64,000 nt of DNA, taken from positions 17-64,016 of the forward strand of contig NZ_APHR01000058.1 in assembly GCF_000349205.1 (NCBI RefSeq), in the 5' to 3' direction. Shown in pieces: positions 26,624-35,156 of the stretch. Made by a program: the position numbers and the translations under genes. The notes beneath the pieces were generated by a model. That model was not told the origin of the DNA. It made no database searches and saw only the letters and a list, made by a program, of their open reading frames with translations. Within the stretch, counting starts at the first letter, position 1, and each line of letters starts with the position of its first letter. Origin of the DNA: Methylophaga lonarensis MPL. GTDB taxonomy: Bacteria > Pseudomonadota > Gammaproteobacteria > Nitrosococcales > Methylophagaceae.

Positions 26624-26640
26624 TGCACCAATTTGGTTCA
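26624..26640 (+). promoter_or_regulatory. NtrC-binding-like site upstream of the MFS nitrate transporter
   Basis: TGCACCAATTTGGTTCA is a 17-bp near-dyad matching TGCACC-N5-GGTGCA except in the right half (GGTTCA). It sits about 100 bp upstream of the sigma-54 element, a normal enhancer distance. Confidence 0.6.
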
Positions 26641-26704
26641 TTTGATTGCTTGCCGCCTTAAACAAGTGCATGGAATACCTGTTTTAAAGTGACTGGTCCA
26701 ATAA

Positions 26705-26717
26705 AATCAATCGCTTA
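26705..26717 (+). promoter_or_regulatory. IHF consensus site upstream of the MFS transporter promoter
   Basis: AATCAATCGCTTA matches WATCAANNNNTTR fully. The block from 26703 to 26728 is almost the same as the block before the nirB promoter (11161-11186), so both promoters share an IHF plus sigma-54 architecture. Confidence 0.5.
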
Positions 26718-26722
26718 AAATT

Positions 26723-26738
26723 TGGCATGATTCCAGCT
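26723..26738 (+). promoter_or_regulatory. sigma-54 promoter of the MFS nitrate transporter
   Basis: TGGCATGATTCCAGCT has the GG-N10-GC spacing; the -12 box is CAGCT rather than TTGCW. The start would be near 26750, 24 bases before the ATG. Confidence 0.6.
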
Positions 26739-26773
26739 TAATGACGCAGAATGTTTTTTAAAGTGAGCTTTAT

Positions 26774-28240
26774 ATGTCTGCGTCAAGTTTGAGGTTTTTT
26801 TCATTCAGTGGTAACAGCCGTGTGCTGCATCTTACCTGGATGGCTTTTTTCATCAGTTTCGTTGTTTGGTTTAATCACGCGCCATTATTGGTGTCGATTC
26901 GTGAAACTTTGGGTTTGACTGACGATCAAATCAAAACGCTGCTCATTCTTAACGTGGCTTTGACTATCCCTGCCAGAATTGTGGTGGGAATGCTGGTCGA
27001 TAAGTACGGCCCAAAAATCATGTACACCCTGCTGTTGGGCATTGCCAGCGTATTGTGTTTCTTTTTTGCCATTGCTGACAGCTTTGAGCAGATGGCCCTG
27101 GCGCGTTTTTTACTGGGATTCGTGGGGGCTGGATTTGTTATCGGCATCCGAATGATTTCAGAGTGGTTCCCGGCCAAACAGGTGGGGCTTGCTGAGGGTA
27201 TCTATGGTGGCTGGGGCAACTTTGGCTCAGCGGCTGCAGCCATGAGTTTGCCAACCATTGCACTGATCTTTGGCGGAGATGAAGGCTGGCGCTGGGCGGT
27301 AGCACTGACCGGTCTGATTGCGTTGGTCTATGCCTTTGTTTACTACAACAGTGTGTCCGACACACCCAAAGGCTCAACCTATTTCAAGCCGAAAAAATCC
27401 GGTGCGATGGAAGTGACCAGCAAGGGCGATTTGGTGCTGTATGTACTGATGAATATTCCAATGTATGCTGCGCTCGGCTTACTCGCCTGGAAATTATCAC
27501 CATCGGGTGTCAGTCTGCTGTCGGAAACAATCACTTCGCTGATTTATGTGGGCCTGGTGCTGTTATTTTTGTACCAGCTTTATCATATCTATCAGGTGAA
27601 TAAACATATCTTCTCAACACCTGTTCCGGAAATTCATCGTTATAAATTTAAACAGGTCGCCGTGCTAAATCTTGCTTATCTTGCGACCTTTGGCTCTGAG
27701 CTGGCGGTGGTGTCCATGCTCCCGCTATTTTTCAGCGAAACATTCCAGATAAGCGTCGTTCAGGCAGGATTACTGGCATCAGGTTTTGCTTTCATGAATC
27801 TTGTGTCGCGTCCGACTGGCGGTTACTTCAGTGATAAATGGGGTCGAAAACTGACGCTGACGATTTGTTTGGCGGGGTTGTCAGTAGGTTATTTTGTCAT
27901 GGGGCTTATCACGCCAGAGTGGTTCATCGTGTTGGCGGTCATGGCTACCATGGCATGCTCATTCTTTGTACAAGCGGGTGAGGGCGCTGTTTTTGCGGTG
28001 GTGCCACTGGTGCAACGTCGCCTGACCGGCCAAATTGCTGGAATGGCAGGCGCCTATGGTAACGTCGGAGCCTTGTTGTTCCTGACCGTGTTGTCGGTCG
28101 TGTCGGCTCAGCTGTTTTTCTGGGTAATTGCCCTGACGGCTGTGGTGACGCTAATAGTGGTACAGTTTATGGACGAGCCACGCGGCCAGATGGCCGAGGT
28201 ATTGCCTGATGGCACCGTCCAGATGATTGATGTTCACTAG
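26774..28240 (+). CDS. MFS nitrate/nitrite transporter (NarK/NasA type)
   Basis: A 488-residue, 12-span major facilitator. Nitrate-porter signatures include [21 protein letters not shown] and [16 protein letters not shown] in the first half, and the second-half MFS loop [10 protein letters not shown]. It moves nitrate (by proton symport) or exchanges it for nitrite across the inner membrane; an assimilatory uptake role fits the surrounding genes. It is thus a second nitrate importer besides the ABC system. Nine bases separate its stop from the PP2C-kinase gene, implying co-transcription. Confidence 0.88.
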   Translation: MSASSLRFFSFSGNSRVLHLTWMAFFISFVVWFNHAPLLVSIRETLGLTDDQIKTLLILNVALTIPARIVVGMLVDKYGPKIMYTLLLGIASVLCFFFAIADSFEQMALARFLLGFVGAGFVIGIRMISEWFPAKQVGLAEGIYGGWGNFGSAAAAMSLPTIALIFGGDEGWRWAVALTGLIALVYAFVYYNSVSDTPKGSTYFKPKKSGAMEVTSKGDLVLYVLMNIPMYAALGLLAWKLSPSGVSLLSETITSLIYVGLVLLFLYQLYHIYQVNKHIFSTPVPEIHRYKFKQVAVLNLAYLATFGSELAVVSMLPLFFSETFQISVVQAGLLASGFAFMNLVSRPTGGYFSDKWGRKLTLTICLAGLSVGYFVMGLITPEWFIVLAVMATMACSFFVQAGEGAVFAVVPLVQRRLTGQIAGMAGAYGNVGALLFLTVLSVVSAQLFFWVIALTAVVTLIVVQFMDEPRGQMAEVLPDGTVQMIDVH

Positions 28241-28249
28241 AGAGTTCGT

Positions 28250-29971
28250 TTGAGCCAATTAAAAGTTCGCTGTGGTCAGTTTTCCAGCCCAGGCGTTAAA
28301 CCAGAAAATCAGGATGCGGTTGGTTTTCATTTGCCAGCCAATCCTGTGCTTTTGGAAAATAAGGGCCTCGGATGTGCTCTGGCCGATGGCATCAGCAGTA
28401 GTGAAAAAGCACGAGAAGCCAGTCAGGCGGCGGTAACAGGTTTTCTGGCTGACTACTTCAGTACCCCGGATAGTTGGTCAGTCAAGCAATCCGGCGCTAA
28501 AGTGCTGACCGCCATCAATGTCTGGCTGTGTGGACAGAGCCAGAATTTCGCGCATGAATCGCGGGGTTTGGCCACGACGTTCTCAGGCTTTGTGATTAAA
28601 TCCACCACAGCCCATCTGTTTCATGTCGGAGATAGCAGAATCTATCTGTTTCGAGGTCAGGATCTGGAACAATTAACTACTGACCACCGGATCACGCTTG
28701 AGCAAGGCAAACAGTATCTGGGCAGAGCGCTGGGGATTGATTACACCCTGGAAATTGATTACCGATCCGTTGATCTTGAGGCGGGGGATCTGTTGGTTTT
28801 GATGACCGATGGTGTTTACGAATTTATCAGTGATGCAAGCCTCAAGAACCATCTGAAACAGCTTCAAGATCCCAACAGCAGTGCCCAAGCGCTATGTGAA
28901 CTCGCTCTAAACCAGGGGAGTCAGGACAATGTCAGTTGTCAGATTCTGTGCGTTGATAGTTTGCCCAAACCTCAGGCCGATGAGGTTTATGCAAGATTAA
29001 CTTCACTGCCGTTCCCGCCGGATTTGGAAGAGGGAATGATTCTTGATGGCTATCGAATCGTTCGAGAAATTCATGCCAGCTCCACCAGTCAGTTGTATCT
29101 GGCCGTTGATGAAGACAGTGGTCAGCGAGTGGTATTGAAAACACCCTCGGTCAACTTTGAGGATGATCCTGCCTATCTTGAACGATTTCAGTTGGAAGAG
29201 TGGGTTGGCCGCCGCATCGAGAGTCCATATGTAGTCAAGACCATCGAGCAGAAGCGGCCCCGAAGATTTCTGTACTACGTCATGGAATATCTGCCAGGCA
29301 AGACACTCGAACAACATTTGGATGATCAAGGTTATTTATCACTGAATGAAGTCAGGCAGTTGTTGCCACAATTGATCGCCGGCTTACGCGCTTTTCATCG
29401 ACTGGACATGCTGCATCAGGATATCAAGCCGGGCAATATTCTGCTGACTGAAGAGGGCGGGCTGAGAATCATTGATTTTGGTTCGACAAAGATTGCGGGC
29501 ATTGCAGATATCGCCACACCGATTCAACGCAAAACATTGCTGGGGACCAAATTTTTCACCGCACCTGAATATCTACTCGGTGAGCCCGGCAGCCCGCAAT
29601 CTGATCAGTTTTCATTGGGAGCACTGGTCTATCAGATGCTGACCGGTCAATTGCCCTATGGCGAGCAAATTGCCAAAGTGAATAGTCGACGTGATCTTAA
29701 TCGACTCAGTTACACTTCAGTGCAAAATTACCAACCGGATATTCCGCATTGGGTGGATAAGGCAATCCGGAAAACCCAACAGTTAAATCCTCAGCAGCGA
29801 TATGAAAAGCTGTCGGAGTTTGAGGCCGATATGCGCAAGCCTAATCCGGTGTTCTTGAGGGAGCAACATGTCCCGCTGCTAGAACGGGACCCGTTGCGAT
29901 TCTGGAAAGGTCTGGCCCTGATAATGTTGTTTATCAACCTGGCCTTGCTGGTGATATTACTTCAGGACTGA
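28250..29971 (+). CDS. bifunctional PP2C phosphatase / Ser-Thr protein kinase, tail-anchored
   Basis: 573 residues. The N-terminal PP2C-like domain (about residues 5-240) has LADGISSSEKAREASQAA, HVGDSRIYLFRG and LMTDGVYEFI metal-binding motifs. The Hanks-type kinase domain (about 262-535) has VVLKTP (invariant Lys), HQDIKPGNILL (HQD instead of HRD) and IDFGSTK (DFG); the glycine loop is poor (HASSTSQLYLAV). A C-terminal membrane segment (about residues 550-570) anchors it to the inner membrane. The start is TTG 28250. This fusion is known beside NarK/NasA-type transporters in other proteobacteria, and its substrate is presumably the transporter or another nitrogen protein. The next gene is convergent, with only 2 bp between stops. 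Confidence 0.85.
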   Translation: MSQLKVRCGQFSSPGVKPENQDAVGFHLPANPVLLENKGLGCALADGISSSEKAREASQAAVTGFLADYFSTPDSWSVKQSGAKVLTAINVWLCGQSQNFAHESRGLATTFSGFVIKSTTAHLFHVGDSRIYLFRGQDLEQLTTDHRITLEQGKQYLGRALGIDYTLEIDYRSVDLEAGDLLVLMTDGVYEFISDASLKNHLKQLQDPNSSAQALCELALNQGSQDNVSCQILCVDSLPKPQADEVYARLTSLPFPPDLEEGMILDGYRIVREIHASSTSQLYLAVDEDSGQRVVLKTPSVNFEDDPAYLERFQLEEWVGRRIESPYVVKTIEQKRPRRFLYYVMEYLPGKTLEQHLDDQGYLSLNEVRQLLPQLIAGLRAFHRLDMLHQDIKPGNILLTEEGGLRIIDFGSTKIAGIADIATPIQRKTLLGTKFFTAPEYLLGEPGSPQSDQFSLGALVYQMLTGQLPYGEQIAKVNSRRDLNRLSYTSVQNYQPDIPHWVDKAIRKTQQLNPQQRYEKLSEFEADMRKPNPVFLREQHVPLLERDPLRFWKGLALIMLFINLALLVILLQD

Positions 29972-29973
29972 GT

Positions 29974-30399
29974 TTATTGGCCGAATCGAGCGATGATGCT
30001 GTTTGCTGAGGAACCATCGAGTGTTTCATTGAGCCAGTCATCCATCTCGCCCATAAACCATACCGAACAGTCAATCTGGACTTCGACCTCAACTTCTTCT
30101 CCATCACAGATCGCATAGCGGTCTGGGTCCTCAACTCGCAGTTTGGCATCAGTTACTTCGATGGCTTCATTGGCGGCAGCTTGGAGGGCTATTGCAAAGC
30201 GCTGGCGCTGATCATCATCCAGAGTTTCCATAATGGCATCAAAGCTACTCTGAAACTGGTCCTCATCAGCCATATTGAGAGTGAGTTCGTCAGCCGCTGG
30301 CTGGTATTGCACGGTATCAGTATCAGATGATTCAGAACTGCAGGCAGACATCATGAGGCCAGTGCTGGCGAGTGCCAACACCCATGGTGATAATTTCAT
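29974..30399 (-). CDS. putative lipoprotein (DUF6694-like)
   Basis: About 141 residues from ATG 30399, with CGGAG 7 bases upstream on the minus strand. An in-frame ATG further upstream (30459) gives an unlikely polar extension. The signal peptide ends in a lipobox-like LMMSAC (Cys at about residue 20), so it is lipid-anchored. The mature part is acidic; FQSSFDAIMETLDDDQRQRF resembles the small DUF6694-type lipoproteins. Two further cysteines (AICDGE, IDCSVW) may form a disulfide. Function unknown. Confidence 0.6.
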   Translation of the reverse strand: MKLSPWVLALASTGLMMSACSSESSDTDTVQYQPAADELTLNMADEDQFQSSFDAIMETLDDDQRQRFAIALQAAANEAIEVTDAKLRVEDPDRYAICDGEEVEVEVQIDCSVWFMGEMDDWLNETLDGSSANSIIARFGQ

Positions 30400-30489
30400 A
30401 TCAACTCCGGAGGGATTAAAAGACTCGTTTATGTTGATCCAGCGATAGCGATAATGCAAGCCTGATGATACACATCAGGCTTGAGATGC

Positions 30490-31371
30490 TTAGCGAATGG
30501 GCAAAAATTCCAGAGTACCTGCCTTCATGTCAGGCACCAGCAAGAATCGACCGTCTGCTGAAATGCCAATATCAGCGGCTGATTCATAGTGATCGGCGAT
30601 AAGTTTTGGCGTGGAACGTGGGTCAACCAGTTGCCAGACTTTGCCATTGGCCCAATCGCTGATGTACAGAAAGCCATAACTGTCTCTGACCAGGCCATCT
30701 GCGCCGCCGAATCCCTGATTAAGCGCAGTCAGATTGCCACTATCAATATCAAAGCGAAACAGCTTGCCGGTGCCAAAATCTGCAACCAGTAACTGGCCAA
30801 TTCCATCCATCAGCAGACCATTGGGACGTTTAATTGCTGAGGCATCAGTGAGAATTTCTTCAATGACACCCTCGACAGAATAACGATAAATGCCGCCATG
30901 TCTGCCGTCGTCGTCACCACTGTCGGAAATATAGACGTTGCCCAGCCCGTCAATTTCGACATCGTTAAGAAACTGAGGCGTGCCCGGGAAGTCTTCGGCA
31001 TTGGCCAGGATATCCATACGACCATCCAGGCTGATACGCAGCAGTCGATCATTGTCAGCCACGTATAGCTGGTTTTCGAACAGGGCAATGCCTTTGGGAT
31101 CATTAAGGCCGGTGACCAAAGGTTCTGAGCTGCCATCCAGATTCAAAACGGTGACCTTGCCATCACCATCAACACCAAATTCGCCAATTTCTGTCACAAA
31201 CACACGTCCGTCAGGATGTGCCACTGCGGATTCCGGCATCACAAGTCCACTCATGGCTGCCAGTTCGACTTTAGCTGTGTGAGGCGAAGCATATTCAGCT
31301 ATCGCTGCGGTCTGGAATGTGAATAAAACAAGCAAAGCAGTGCCTGAGATGAACTTGGTGATCCATTGCAT
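30490..31371 (-). CDS. secreted SMP-30/NHL-type beta-propeller
   Basis: 293 residues with a signal peptide (about residues 1-25, ending TAAIA). Repeated strands of the type GNVYISDSGD, GQLLVADFGTGKL and GFLYISDWANGKVW are the blades of an SMP-30/gluconolactonase or NHL propeller. The repeated (V/I)(S/A)D units are the usual metal or ligand-binding loops. It may be a lactonase or a binding protein; substrate unknown. It is transcribed divergently from the catalase-like gene across 161 bp. Confidence 0.72.
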   Translation of the reverse strand: MQWITKFISGTALLVLFTFQTAAIAEYASPHTAKVELAAMSGLVMPESAVAHPDGRVFVTEIGEFGVDGDGKVTVLNLDGSSEPLVTGLNDPKGIALFENQLYVADNDRLLRISLDGRMDILANAEDFPGTPQFLNDVEIDGLGNVYISDSGDDDGRHGGIYRYSVEGVIEEILTDASAIKRPNGLLMDGIGQLLVADFGTGKLFRFDIDSGNLTALNQGFGGADGLVRDSYGFLYISDWANGKVWQLVDPRSTPKLIADHYESAADIGISADGRFLLVPDMKAGTLEFLPIR

Positions 31372-31532
31372 AGTATCTCTCCTGGTAAAGACTTGATAAC
31401 TTTGGTGGTATAACTGTTGTTTGTATTTTTAATCACAGCAGAAGTCTGGTGAAATCAAATGCCTCTGGCTTTGTCTGACTGATAGATTATGTCACGGTTC
31501 AATGTGATTGATGCTTATAGAGGAAAGAGTCC

Positions 31533-32525
31533 ATGATGAAAAAACAATTTGTAGCTGGCTGGCTGGTGATGTTTGGACTTTCCACCGGCCTCTATGCGGA
31601 GCCGGCATCGGTCTCAGTGGTTGAAAAAATAGTTGATGTTCAACATCAGCTATTCAGCGGTCCACGGCCGGGTCTGCGTTCCAACCACACCAAGGGAATT
31701 GTTGTCGTCGGCGAATTTACGCCCTCGGAAACAGCTAAAAACATCAGTGAGGCCAGCCATTTACAAACGGAAAGTTCGCCTGCTGTTGTGAGATTCTCCA
31801 ATGCCACAGGCTTTCCGGACATTGCCGACAATGACCCAAGAGGCATGGCCAAAGGTATTGCCATCAGACTGGATTTGGGTGATGAGGAATATCATGATCT
31901 GGTCTTCAGTTCGGTTCCGATGTTTCCGGTGAGCACGCCTGAGCTGTTTCTGGAAATGCTCACTGCGGTTAGCCAGTCAGGCCCCGATGTGGCGTCACCC
32001 AAACCAATTGAAACATTTCTTGAAGCGCATCCCAGCGCAAAAAGATTTGTTCAACATCCCAAACCCTTTCCCAAAAGCTTTGCTTCGCTTAGCTACCATG
32101 GCGTCAACGCTTTCAGATTTATTAATGCCCAGGGAGACGCTGTTTATGGGCGTTATATTCTCAGCCCAGTGGAAGGTGAGCAACACCTTGATGCCGAAAC
32201 AGGAAAACAACAGCATGCAGACTATCTGGTCAATGAATTACCACAGCGTCTGCAACAGAATGCTGTGCTGATGAGACTTTCAGTTCAACTGGCAGGACCG
32301 GACGATGAGGTTAATGATGCCACGGTGATCTGGCCTGAAGACAGGCCAGTTGTTGAACTGGGCCTGCTGAAACTGGAAGCCATGCATGAGGATGCTGCAG
32401 CTTTTGAACGCGCAACCATGTTTAATCCACTGGCATTACCCGATGGCATTGAAATATCTGATGATCCGGTTCTCAGGGTCCGTCCAGCGGCGTATGCCAT
32501 CAGTTTCTCACACAGAATGAACTGA
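31533..32525 (+). CDS. periplasmic catalase-related peroxidase
   Basis: 330 residues with a signal peptide (about residues 1-22). It belongs to the short catalase family (SrpA/KatA-like): NHTKGIVVVGEF carries the distal His region, and VVRFSNATGFPDIADNDPRG is the family's second active-site block. The C-terminal RVRPAAYAISFSHRM supplies the proximal Tyr region. These heme proteins usually show peroxidase activity with little catalase activity. SD AGGAAAG precedes the ATG. It is followed after 35 bp by an isochorismatase-family gene. Confidence 0.8.
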   Translation: MMKKQFVAGWLVMFGLSTGLYAEPASVSVVEKIVDVQHQLFSGPRPGLRSNHTKGIVVVGEFTPSETAKNISEASHLQTESSPAVVRFSNATGFPDIADNDPRGMAKGIAIRLDLGDEEYHDLVFSSVPMFPVSTPELFLEMLTAVSQSGPDVASPKPIETFLEAHPSAKRFVQHPKPFPKSFASLSYHGVNAFRFINAQGDAVYGRYILSPVEGEQHLDAETGKQQHADYLVNELPQRLQQNAVLMRLSVQLAGPDDEVNDATVIWPEDRPVVELGLLKLEAMHEDAAAFERATMFNPLALPDGIEISDDPVLRVRPAAYAISFSHRMN

Positions 32526-32560
32526 ATTGCCCATCTATAATTCACTGCAAAGGAGCAGAC

Positions 32561-33160
32561 ATGAGCCAAACGACAACGCTGAGAGATCTTGTCGGTCTGG
32601 GACACACGCCTTCCCGACTTTCTGAATCGGCCCTGGTGCTGATTGATTGTCAGAACACTTATCGGACAGGTTTGATGCAACTCACCGGGGTTGAAGCGGC
32701 TATCGGCCAGGCGCAGGCTCTATTGAAACTGGCTCGGCAGCATCAGATACCGGTGATTCATATTCAGCATGATGGTGGTGCGGGTTCGCCGTATGATTTG
32801 GATACAGACCTGGGAGCCATTTCTTCTGAAGTTGCGCCAACGGACGGTGAGATGGTCATCGTTAAGCAGTATCCCAACAGTTTTATTGAGACCTCGCTGG
32901 ATCAAAAGCTGAAACAACTGGGTGTGAAAAATCTCATTTTGGCCGGTTTCATGACCCACATGTGCGTCAACTCGACAGCGCATGGTGCCTTTAACCTTGG
33001 CTATCACAACACGATTGTTGCAAGTGCCACGGCGACCAGACCATTGGCTGGACCCGATGGACAGTTGCTGAGTGCTGAACAAGTGCAGGCTGGCGCCTTG
33101 GCTGGAACCAGAGATTTGTATGCGGCAGTGGTGAATACGTTGGATGAATTGCCTGTGTGA
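32561..33160 (+). CDS. isochorismatase-family cysteine hydrolase
   Basis: 199 residues, cytoplasmic. The catalytic triad is visible: Asp in VLIDCQNTY, Lys in VKQYPNSF, and Cys in FMTHMCVNSTAHG. Family members hydrolyse isochorismate, nicotinamide, ureido compounds or other amides; the substrate cannot be read from sequence. SD AAGGAG precedes the ATG. It is probably co-transcribed with the catalase-like gene. Confidence 0.85.
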   Translation: MSQTTTLRDLVGLGHTPSRLSESALVLIDCQNTYRTGLMQLTGVEAAIGQAQALLKLARQHQIPVIHIQHDGGAGSPYDLDTDLGAISSEVAPTDGEMVIVKQYPNSFIETSLDQKLKQLGVKNLILAGFMTHMCVNSTAHGAFNLGYHNTIVASATATRPLAGPDGQLLSAEQVQAGALAGTRDLYAAVVNTLDELPV

Positions 33161-33164
33161 AACA

Positions 33165-33202
33165 AAACTGTCAGCCGTATCTGAAGACACGGCTGACAGT
33201 TT
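33165..33202. terminator. bidirectional terminator between convergent genes
   Basis: A perfect 14-bp stem (AAACTGTCAGCCGT / ACGGCTGACAGTTT) with a 10-base loop. Short T runs on either side serve the isochorismatase gene and the convergent di-heme peroxidase gene. Confidence 0.75.
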
Positions 33203-33207
33203 GCTAG

Positions 33208-34206
33208 TTACTCAAAAGGAACAGGTCTTGGTGTATCGTTGGTAGAAGGCGGTAATATCGGCAAACTGAAATCAGGTTGGTCACCTGTCAGCGTTTTCAG
33301 AAAGGCGGTGATATTGTCGATATCGCTCTGAGCCAGTTGCTGACCGAGTTGCAACCTTGCCATCACATCAACCGCTTCTTCCAGAGTCCAATAGGCGCCA
33401 TCGTGAAAGTAGGGATAAGTCAGCTCAACATTACGTAGCGTAGGTACTTTAAATGAAAAGCGGTCTGCATCTTTGCCGGTGACGGCATATCGACCTTCAG
33501 CCGGATTATCGGTGACGTAGGGTTCCACAACCCCCATGCGCTGGAATGATGTACCGCCTGCTGCTGCACCGTTGTGACAGGCCACGCAGCCTATTTCCTT
33601 AAATCTTCGGTAACCGGCCAATTCATCGTCGGTTAATGCCTTGTCATCGCCTTTCAGCCACAAGTCAAACCGTGAGTTGGGTGTGACCAGTGTTTCTTCA
33701 AATGCAGCGATTGCATCGGTGACATGATCCAGCTCGATTTCAGGGGTACCGTAAATTTCTTCAAAATCAGCTACATATTGTGGAATGGAACGCAGCACAT
33801 CAATTGCCAGGGTGTGCGTGAAAGCCATTTCCATCGGATTGGCAATCGGGCCGGCTGCCTGTTCCTGTAATGTGGCCGCGCGGCCATCCCAGAATTGAGC
33901 TACGTTCATACTGGAATTGAGCACTGTTGGTGAATTGATGGGACCTTCCTGCCAGTTATGACCGATAGATGTCGGCAGGTTATCACTGCCCCCCATGCTG
34001 AGGTTGTGACAAGAGTTGCAGGAGATGAAGCCAGATCTCGATAGCCTTGGATCGAAAAACAGTTTTTTACCCAACTCAACTTTCTCAGGCTCTGTGATGA
34101 CGGCGGGTTCAATCGGTTTGATGGGCTCCTGCTGAATGCGATCTGCAATCGCAGTGCTGCTCATCAACAGGCTGCCGGAAAGTGCGAGCAAGTGCGTTAG
34201 TTTCAT
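33208..34206 (-). CDS. di-heme cytochrome c peroxidase (CcpA/MauG family)
   Basis: 332 residues with a signal peptide (about residues 1-21, STAIA). Two c-type heme sites are present: CNSCH (about residues 63-67) and CVACH (about 207-211). The domain order, KLFFDPRLSRSG before the first heme, and RNVELTYPYFHDGAYWTLEEAV late in the protein match bacterial cytochrome c peroxidases, which reduce H2O2 in the periplasm. A Pro-rich tail (PPSTNDTPRPVP) ends the protein. The peroxidase function fits the adjacent catalase-like gene. Confidence 0.87.
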   Translation of the reverse strand: MKLTHLLALSGSLLMSSTAIADRIQQEPIKPIEPAVITEPEKVELGKKLFFDPRLSRSGFISCNSCHNLSMGGSDNLPTSIGHNWQEGPINSPTVLNSSMNVAQFWDGRAATLQEQAAGPIANPMEMAFTHTLAIDVLRSIPQYVADFEEIYGTPEIELDHVTDAIAAFEETLVTPNSRFDLWLKGDDKALTDDELAGYRRFKEIGCVACHNGAAAGGTSFQRMGVVEPYVTDNPAEGRYAVTGKDADRFSFKVPTLRNVELTYPYFHDGAYWTLEEAVDVMARLQLGQQLAQSDIDNITAFLKTLTGDQPDFSLPILPPSTNDTPRPVPFE

Positions 34207-34450
34207 TGTTGATCTCCGTAGGTGTGTGGCTTACCCCGAATCTACGATGCACAAGATAATCGAACAAGTCCGAACAGGCGTGAACTTGAGCTGGATCAAA
34301 GATTGGTTAAATTTAAGCGGTTTAGACGGGCAGGTTGATAGTTATCCGGGATCAATGCTTGAGCACTTGCTTATTGAATAATGCCGCAGACGATCACTTA
34401 TACTGGGACTTTGCTGTCTGTTTGTCGTTAGGATTTTTTTAGGTCTTTAT

Positions 34451-34795
34451 ATGAGTAAAACTGCTAAACCGCCCATCACACTGCTGAACTGGAATATTGT
34501 GGAGTTTGAGGCGGGTTCGGCAATTTTTGTGGGGCTTCGTCGAACACCTCCCAATTTTGTTATGCAACATGCGGCCGAAGACGGCTGGTTCAGGCTGGAC
34601 TGTAGTTTTCGTAACAGTACGGTGATTGAGCACTTTGATCCGTCCTCAGGCATAGGACACACTCAGTCGGGAAGGCGATATGTGCTGCTGGGAAAACCGA
34701 GTGATACCACAGGTTTAATTCGTAAAAGTGTTGAGACGATTTTCAAGAATGAAAAATTCAAATATCGCTACAAGTTTGATGATGAGATTTTTTGA
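34451..34795 (+). CDS. small protein of unknown function
   Basis: 114 residues, no signal peptide or membrane segment. It opens MSKTAKPPITLLNWNIVEFE, with a basic C-terminal end (FKNEKFKYRYKFDDEIF). The middle (IFVGLRRTPPNFVMQHAAEDGW, then IEHFDPSSGIGHTQSGRRY) is beta-rich in appearance. I do not recognise a family. A terminator follows 8 bases after the stop. A 44-residue ORF upstream (34247-34381) has no SD and is not called. Confidence 0.5.
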   Translation: MSKTAKPPITLLNWNIVEFEAGSAIFVGLRRTPPNFVMQHAAEDGWFRLDCSFRNSTVIEHFDPSSGIGHTQSGRRYVLLGKPSDTTGLIRKSVETIFKNEKFKYRYKFDDEIF

Positions 34796-34803
34796 AAAAT
34801 AAA

Positions 34804-34834
34804 AAAGCCCTGAAAGCGACACTTTCAGGGCTTT
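34804..34834. terminator. bidirectional terminator
   Basis: A perfect 13-bp stem (AAAGCCCTGAAAG / CTTTCAGGGCTTT) with loop CGACA and A/T runs on both sides. It ends both the small-protein gene (+) and the tRNA-His/tRNA-Thr transcript (-). Confidence 0.85.
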
Positions 34835-34841
34835 GATATTT

Positions 34842-34917
34842 TGGAGCCGGAGATAGGACTTGAACCTACGACCCGCTGATTACAAATCAGCTGCTCTACC
34901 AACTGAGCTACACCGGC
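34842..34917 (-). tRNA. tRNA-Thr (anticodon TGT)
   Basis: 76 nt with encoded CCA. The acceptor stem is GCCGGTG/CTCCGGC-like, the D-loop is AGCTCAGTTGGTAGAGC, and the anticodon arm is CTGATTTGTAATCAG with TGT. The T arm GTAGGTTCAAGTCCTA is complete. Confidence 0.95.
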
Positions 34918-34986
34918 TTGAAGACGCGCATTATACGGATGCTCGGCAGGCCATGCAAGTTGCCAACACATCAATATTCTAAAGGG

Positions 34987-35063
34987 TGGGGTGAGTGATG
35001 GGGCTCGAACCCACGACAACCGGAATCACAATCCGGGACTCTACCAACTGAGCTACACTCACC
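34987..35063 (-). tRNA. tRNA-His (anticodon GTG)
   Basis: 77 nt including the extra 5' G(-1) opposite C73, a tRNA-His identity feature, and encoded CCA. The anticodon arm CCGGATTGTGATTCCGG carries GTG. It lies 69 bp upstream of tRNA-Thr on the same strand; the two are probably one transcript. Confidence 0.95.
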
Positions 35064-35116
35064 ACAGTATTTTTATTGAAACAGCCTGAAAACAGACCAT
35101 TTTCGGGAAGCACGTA

Positions 35117-35144
35117 ATTGTACTGCCTTTATTTTTCTGGTCAA
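35117..35144 (-). promoter_or_regulatory. sigma-70 promoter of the tRNA-His/tRNA-Thr operon
   Basis: On the minus strand TTGACC, a 16-bp spacer and TACAAT lie about 50 bp upstream of tRNA-His, just after the rnr stop codon. Confidence 0.6.
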
Positions 35145-35156
35145 GGAAAAATGTTG

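Noticed and set aside
34247-34381. 44-residue ORF (MHKIIEQVRTGVNLSWIKDW...)
   Set aside because: No ribosome binding site, no family resemblance and it lies in the promoter region of the divergent peroxidase gene.
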